Source: Symbiodinium natans (lineage: Eukaryota; Sar; Dinophyceae; Suessiales; Symbiodiniaceae). Taken from it: a stretch of DNA of 10,000 nt. Positions within the stretch are counted from its first letter, which is position 1, and every line of letters begins with the position of its first letter. Made by a program: the position numbers and the translations under genes. The notes beneath the pieces were generated by a model, which had not been told where the DNA came from, ran no database searches, and saw only the letters and a program-made list of their open reading frames with translations. Below are positions 8,241 through 10,000 of this stretch, one piece after another. The stretch is taken from positions 555,001 to 565,000 of the forward strand of contig CAJNDS010002227.1 in assembly GCA_905221605.1 (NCBI GenBank), read 5' to 3'.

Positions 8241-8352
8241 GTCAGGAAAAGATCTCTCGTAGAGATAGCACGCGTCAGGAAAACATCTATCATAATAGGA
8301 ACCCTCCCAGAGACAATAACTATCGAAAAAGATCTGTCCCGCACATAGCCCG
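8241..8352. repeat. Short degenerate repeats with a small hairpin
   Basis: GTCAGGAAAAGATCTCTC (8241), GTCAGGAAAACATCTATC (8274) and GAAAAAGATCTGTCCC (near 8325) are similar, each followed within 35 bases or so by AGCACGC or AGCCCGC GTCAG. ATCTCT (8252-8257) and AGAGAT (8261-8266) form a 6-base inverted repeat with a 3-base loop. This is locally AT-richer than the genes and sits 200-310 bases upstream of RepHel. Confidence 0.45.
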
Positions 8353-8407
8353 CGTCAGAAGAAGCCTAGTTCCCCCACGCCCAACAACTGCCCCCACGGC
8401 GCGGTCA

Positions 8408-8637
8408 GCGGTCATTCGGGAACTTATTCTCGGGGAGCCATCGTGGGCCTCCTGAGTCTTTTGAATGGCTCCAAGAACCTCCAAAACAGGCGCGGTCATT
8501 CGGGAACTTATTCTTGCACAGCCATCTTGAGTCTTACTTTTTTAGAAACCTCCGAAGTTTTCGAAACAGACGCGGTCATTCCGGCACTTCTCTTTTCTAG
8601 CCTTCCCGAGTTTTGAGTCTTTTGAGGGGCTGCCCCG
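8408..8637. repeat. Three degenerate 80-84-bp tandem repeats
   Basis: GCGGTCATTC starts units at 8408, 8492 and 8572, with CGGGAACTTATTCT in the first two and CGGCACTTCTCTTTTCT in the third. Each unit also carries GAGTCTT followed by a T-rich stretch, and AACCTCC-AAAACAG or GAAACAGACGCG near its end. The third unit runs into the poly-C tract. No coding content is apparent. Confidence 0.8.
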
Positions 8638-8656
8638 CCCCCCCCCCCCCCCCCCC
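8638..8656. repeat. Poly-C tract of 19
   Basis: An uninterrupted run of 19 C follows GCCCCG. Length is likely to vary between alleles and to be unreliable in the assembly. The minus strand could form G-quadruplex structure. Confidence 0.9.
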
Positions 8657-8679
8657 TTTCCTCCCGGCCCCCTCCGCCT

Positions 8680-8790
8680 TTGCTCCGGCAACCCCCCCTT
8701 CACGGAAATGATTTGCCAGGTCCCTCCCCTCGCCTTGCTCTGGCTTCTTCCACCGAAATGACTTAGCGGGGTGCCTCGCTGGCGGCTCCT
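8680..8790. repeat. Two-copy 55-bp degenerate repeat
   Basis: TTGCTCCGGC (8680) and TTGCTCTGGC (8735) start two units 55 bases apart, each with a later CACGGAAATGATTTGCC or CACCGAAATGACTTAGC block. They are separated and flanked by C-rich sequence. No gene is seen here. Confidence 0.5.
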
Positions 8791-8814
8791 ACCCCAAGCG
8801 CCCTGGCGGCTCAC

Positions 8815-8859
8815 TGATCATCATCACCATCATCATCATACTGATGCTGCTGATGATCA
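8815..8859. repeat. CAT/GAT microsatellite with inverted ends
   Basis: Imperfect (ATC)n tract. TGATCATCA at 8815-8823 and TGATGATCA at 8851-8859 are inverted copies of each other. The following 180 bases to 9038 hold nothing I can identify. Confidence 0.75.
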
Positions 8860-9038
8860 ACAACCTCTACAGATGCATCATGCTGCTCAATTCTCACTGC
8901 TGATTTTGGACTTGCCGCGTGGACGATGAACCCCACCATGAGTTGTGGTTGTGTGAAAAACCGTATCTGTGTTATCTTGAACTCCGGGTGGTAGGGGTGG
9001 GCAGACCAGTCCTGTACCCGCTGCTCACTCTGAAGACA

Positions 9039-9096
9039 CCCTAAACCCTAAACCCTAAACCGTAAACCCTAAACCCTAAACCCTAAACCCTAAACC
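9039..9096. repeat. Telomere-type array, C-rich on plus
   Basis: About eight tandem CCCTAAA units with one CCGTAAA variant. This heptamer is the telomeric unit of plants and of dinoflagellates studied so far. It is followed by a GCCTGG-CT-CCAGGC hairpin at 9105-9118. Confidence 0.95.
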
Positions 9097-9231
9097 ACAA
9101 CCACGCCTGGCTCCAGGCTTTCCGCCTGGTCTTCAGCCTCCGCGCGGCCCGAAGCTTCCATGGGGCGCTGGGCCTTACGCTCTGGGCGGCTCACAGCTGG
9201 CTCGAGGCCGCGGTGACAGCCCAAAGCCCTG

Positions 9232-9335
9232 GGGTTGGGTTTAGGGTTTAGGGTGTAGGGTTTAGGGTTTAATTAGGGTTAGGGTTTATAGTTTAGGGTT
9301 TAGGGTTCAGGGTTTAGGGTTTCGGGTTCAAGGTT
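9232..9335. repeat. Telomere-type array, G-rich on plus, degenerate
   Basis: TTTAGGG units with variants GTGTAGGG, TTAATTAGGG, TTTATAG, TTCAGGG and TTTCGGG. The orientation is opposite to the array ending at 9096. The degeneracy indicates an old interstitial tract. Confidence 0.93.
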
Positions 9336-9396
9336 GGGAGCTTAGCCACGAGTTTGCCAGTAGCACCCAGCAGCCCATTGAGCTCCCTTGGCCTTC

Positions 9397-9525
9397 AACC
9401 CTAAACCCTAAACCCTAAACCCTAAACCCTAAACCCTAAACCCTAAACCCTAAACCCTAAACCCTAAACCCTAAACCCTAAACCCTAAACCCTAAACCCT
9501 AAACCCCAAACCCCAAACCCTAAAC
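9397..9525. repeat. Telomere-type array, C-rich on plus, the longest
   Basis: About 18 units of CCCTAAA, nearly perfect until two CCCCAAA variants near the end (9503-9516). This is the most regular tract in the window, so probably the youngest or most recently homogenised. Confidence 0.96.
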
Positions 9526-9653
9526 AGGTCTTGCTCCACTTTCGGGAATGGCCCCTCTGGGCGCAGTGCGCGGCGGGAAGCCAAGAGAGACGGGGGCAGC
9601 CTACTACTATCTGCTTAAGGACCCCCAAAAAATATGGAATACCAACCCCAGTA

Positions 9654-9674
9654 TTAGGGTTTAGGGTTTAGGGT
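9654..9674. repeat. Short TTTAGGG tract
   Basis: Three TTTAGGG-type units in G-rich orientation, followed by a T-run and a run of nine or more G in TTTTTTGGGGGGGGG. Opposite in orientation to the preceding long array. Confidence 0.9.
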
Positions 9675-9783
9675 GTTTTTTGGGGGGGGGTTCTTCTGAG
9701 GCCGCCCTTCTGCTCGTGTTCTTGCTCTGGTGCCGCGTCTCCCGGTGGCTCGACACCCTGAACGCCCTCACGTGAGCCGCGGT

Positions 9784-9890
9784 GTAGGGTTTAGGGTTTG
9801 GGGTTTAGGGTTTAGGGTTTAGGGTTTGGGGTTTAGGGTTTGGGGTTTAGGGTTTAGGGTTTGGGGTTTAGGGTTTGGGGTTTAGGGTTG
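9784..9890. repeat. TTTAGGG/TTTGGGG mixed array
   Basis: Fifteen or so heptamers in G-rich orientation in which TTTGGGG alternates irregularly with TTTAGGG, about one in three. The variant mix is unlike the purer arrays to the left. The last 110 bases of the window hold no feature I can support. Confidence 0.93.
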
Positions 9891-10000
9891 AGGGGGAGCC
9901 CGCTGCATCATGGCGACTGCGTGAAGCTGAAGCCCGCGGAGCCTTGGAGCTGAAGATGCACCTCCTGCTGGTCTCATGGCACTCGGTGAAGATGTCTTAG

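Larger units (their letters stand above)
2701..8352 (-). mobile_element. Helitron-like element, coding core with candidate flanking arrays; ends unresolved
   Basis: The Rep-helicase identifies a rolling-circle transposon transcribed on the minus strand. The repeat arrays after its stop (2701-3553) and before its start (8241-8352) are plausible subterminal regions, but I could not recognise a 5' TC terminus, a 3' CTRR end with hairpin, or Helentron-type terminal inverted repeats. The boundaries given are only the outermost repeats next to the transposase. If the protease-like gene and the partial gene travel with it, the element extends beyond the left edge. Confidence 0.4.

Noticed and set aside
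8542-8814. Minus-strand 90-codon ORF over the poly-C tract
   Set aside because: The product is a glycine/arginine run read through homopolymer and degenerate repeats; no coding signal.
9039-10000. True chromosome end
   Set aside because: Arrays face both ways and are separated by unique sequence, and the window continues past the last array.

Overview
The window looks like nuclear DNA from a dinoflagellate, with a symbiodiniacean-like genome as the best guess. Three things point that way: GC-rich sequence, long intron-poor genes all on one strand, and plant/dinoflagellate-type CCCTAAA/TTTAGGG repeats. Motifs resembling the dinoflagellate spliced leader also occur. This is inference; no taxonomic marker gene is present.

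Every gene I can support lies on the minus strand, so the transcriptional order runs from high to low coordinates. First is a Helitron/Helentron-type Rep-helicase (RepHel, 8040 to 3566). It has a zinc-binding-like N-terminus, an HUH rolling-circle endonuclease with both tyrosines, and a Pif1-like SF1 helicase. It is intact except for one frame change near 7246. Next is a 514-residue protein (2645 to 1101) with a lysine/serine-rich linker and a C-terminal domain resembling an OTU-type cysteine protease. Last is a previously uncalled ORF (718 to the window edge, partial). Its N-terminus shares the RepHel N-terminal design: an acidic SUMO-interaction-like motif, a four-cysteine cluster, then a QGR motif at identical spacing. 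The three may form one multi-gene mobile cassette, but no element ends were identified.

The spacer between RepHel and the protease-like gene (2646-3565) holds a nested repeat structure: a roughly 164-bp repeat family interrupted by seven copies of a 69-bp repeat. A diverged copy of the 164-bp family also lies just upstream of the partial gene (759-840). Each copy carries a 17-nt pattern on the coding strand that fits the core of the dinoflagellate spliced leader.

Upstream of RepHel (8041-8860) there are no genes, only several low-copy degenerate repeats, a 19-C run and a CAT microsatellite. From 9039 to 9890 there are five telomere-type arrays in mixed orientation, separated by unique sequence and including TTTGGGG variants. 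These are interstitial or subtelomeric, not a simple chromosome end.
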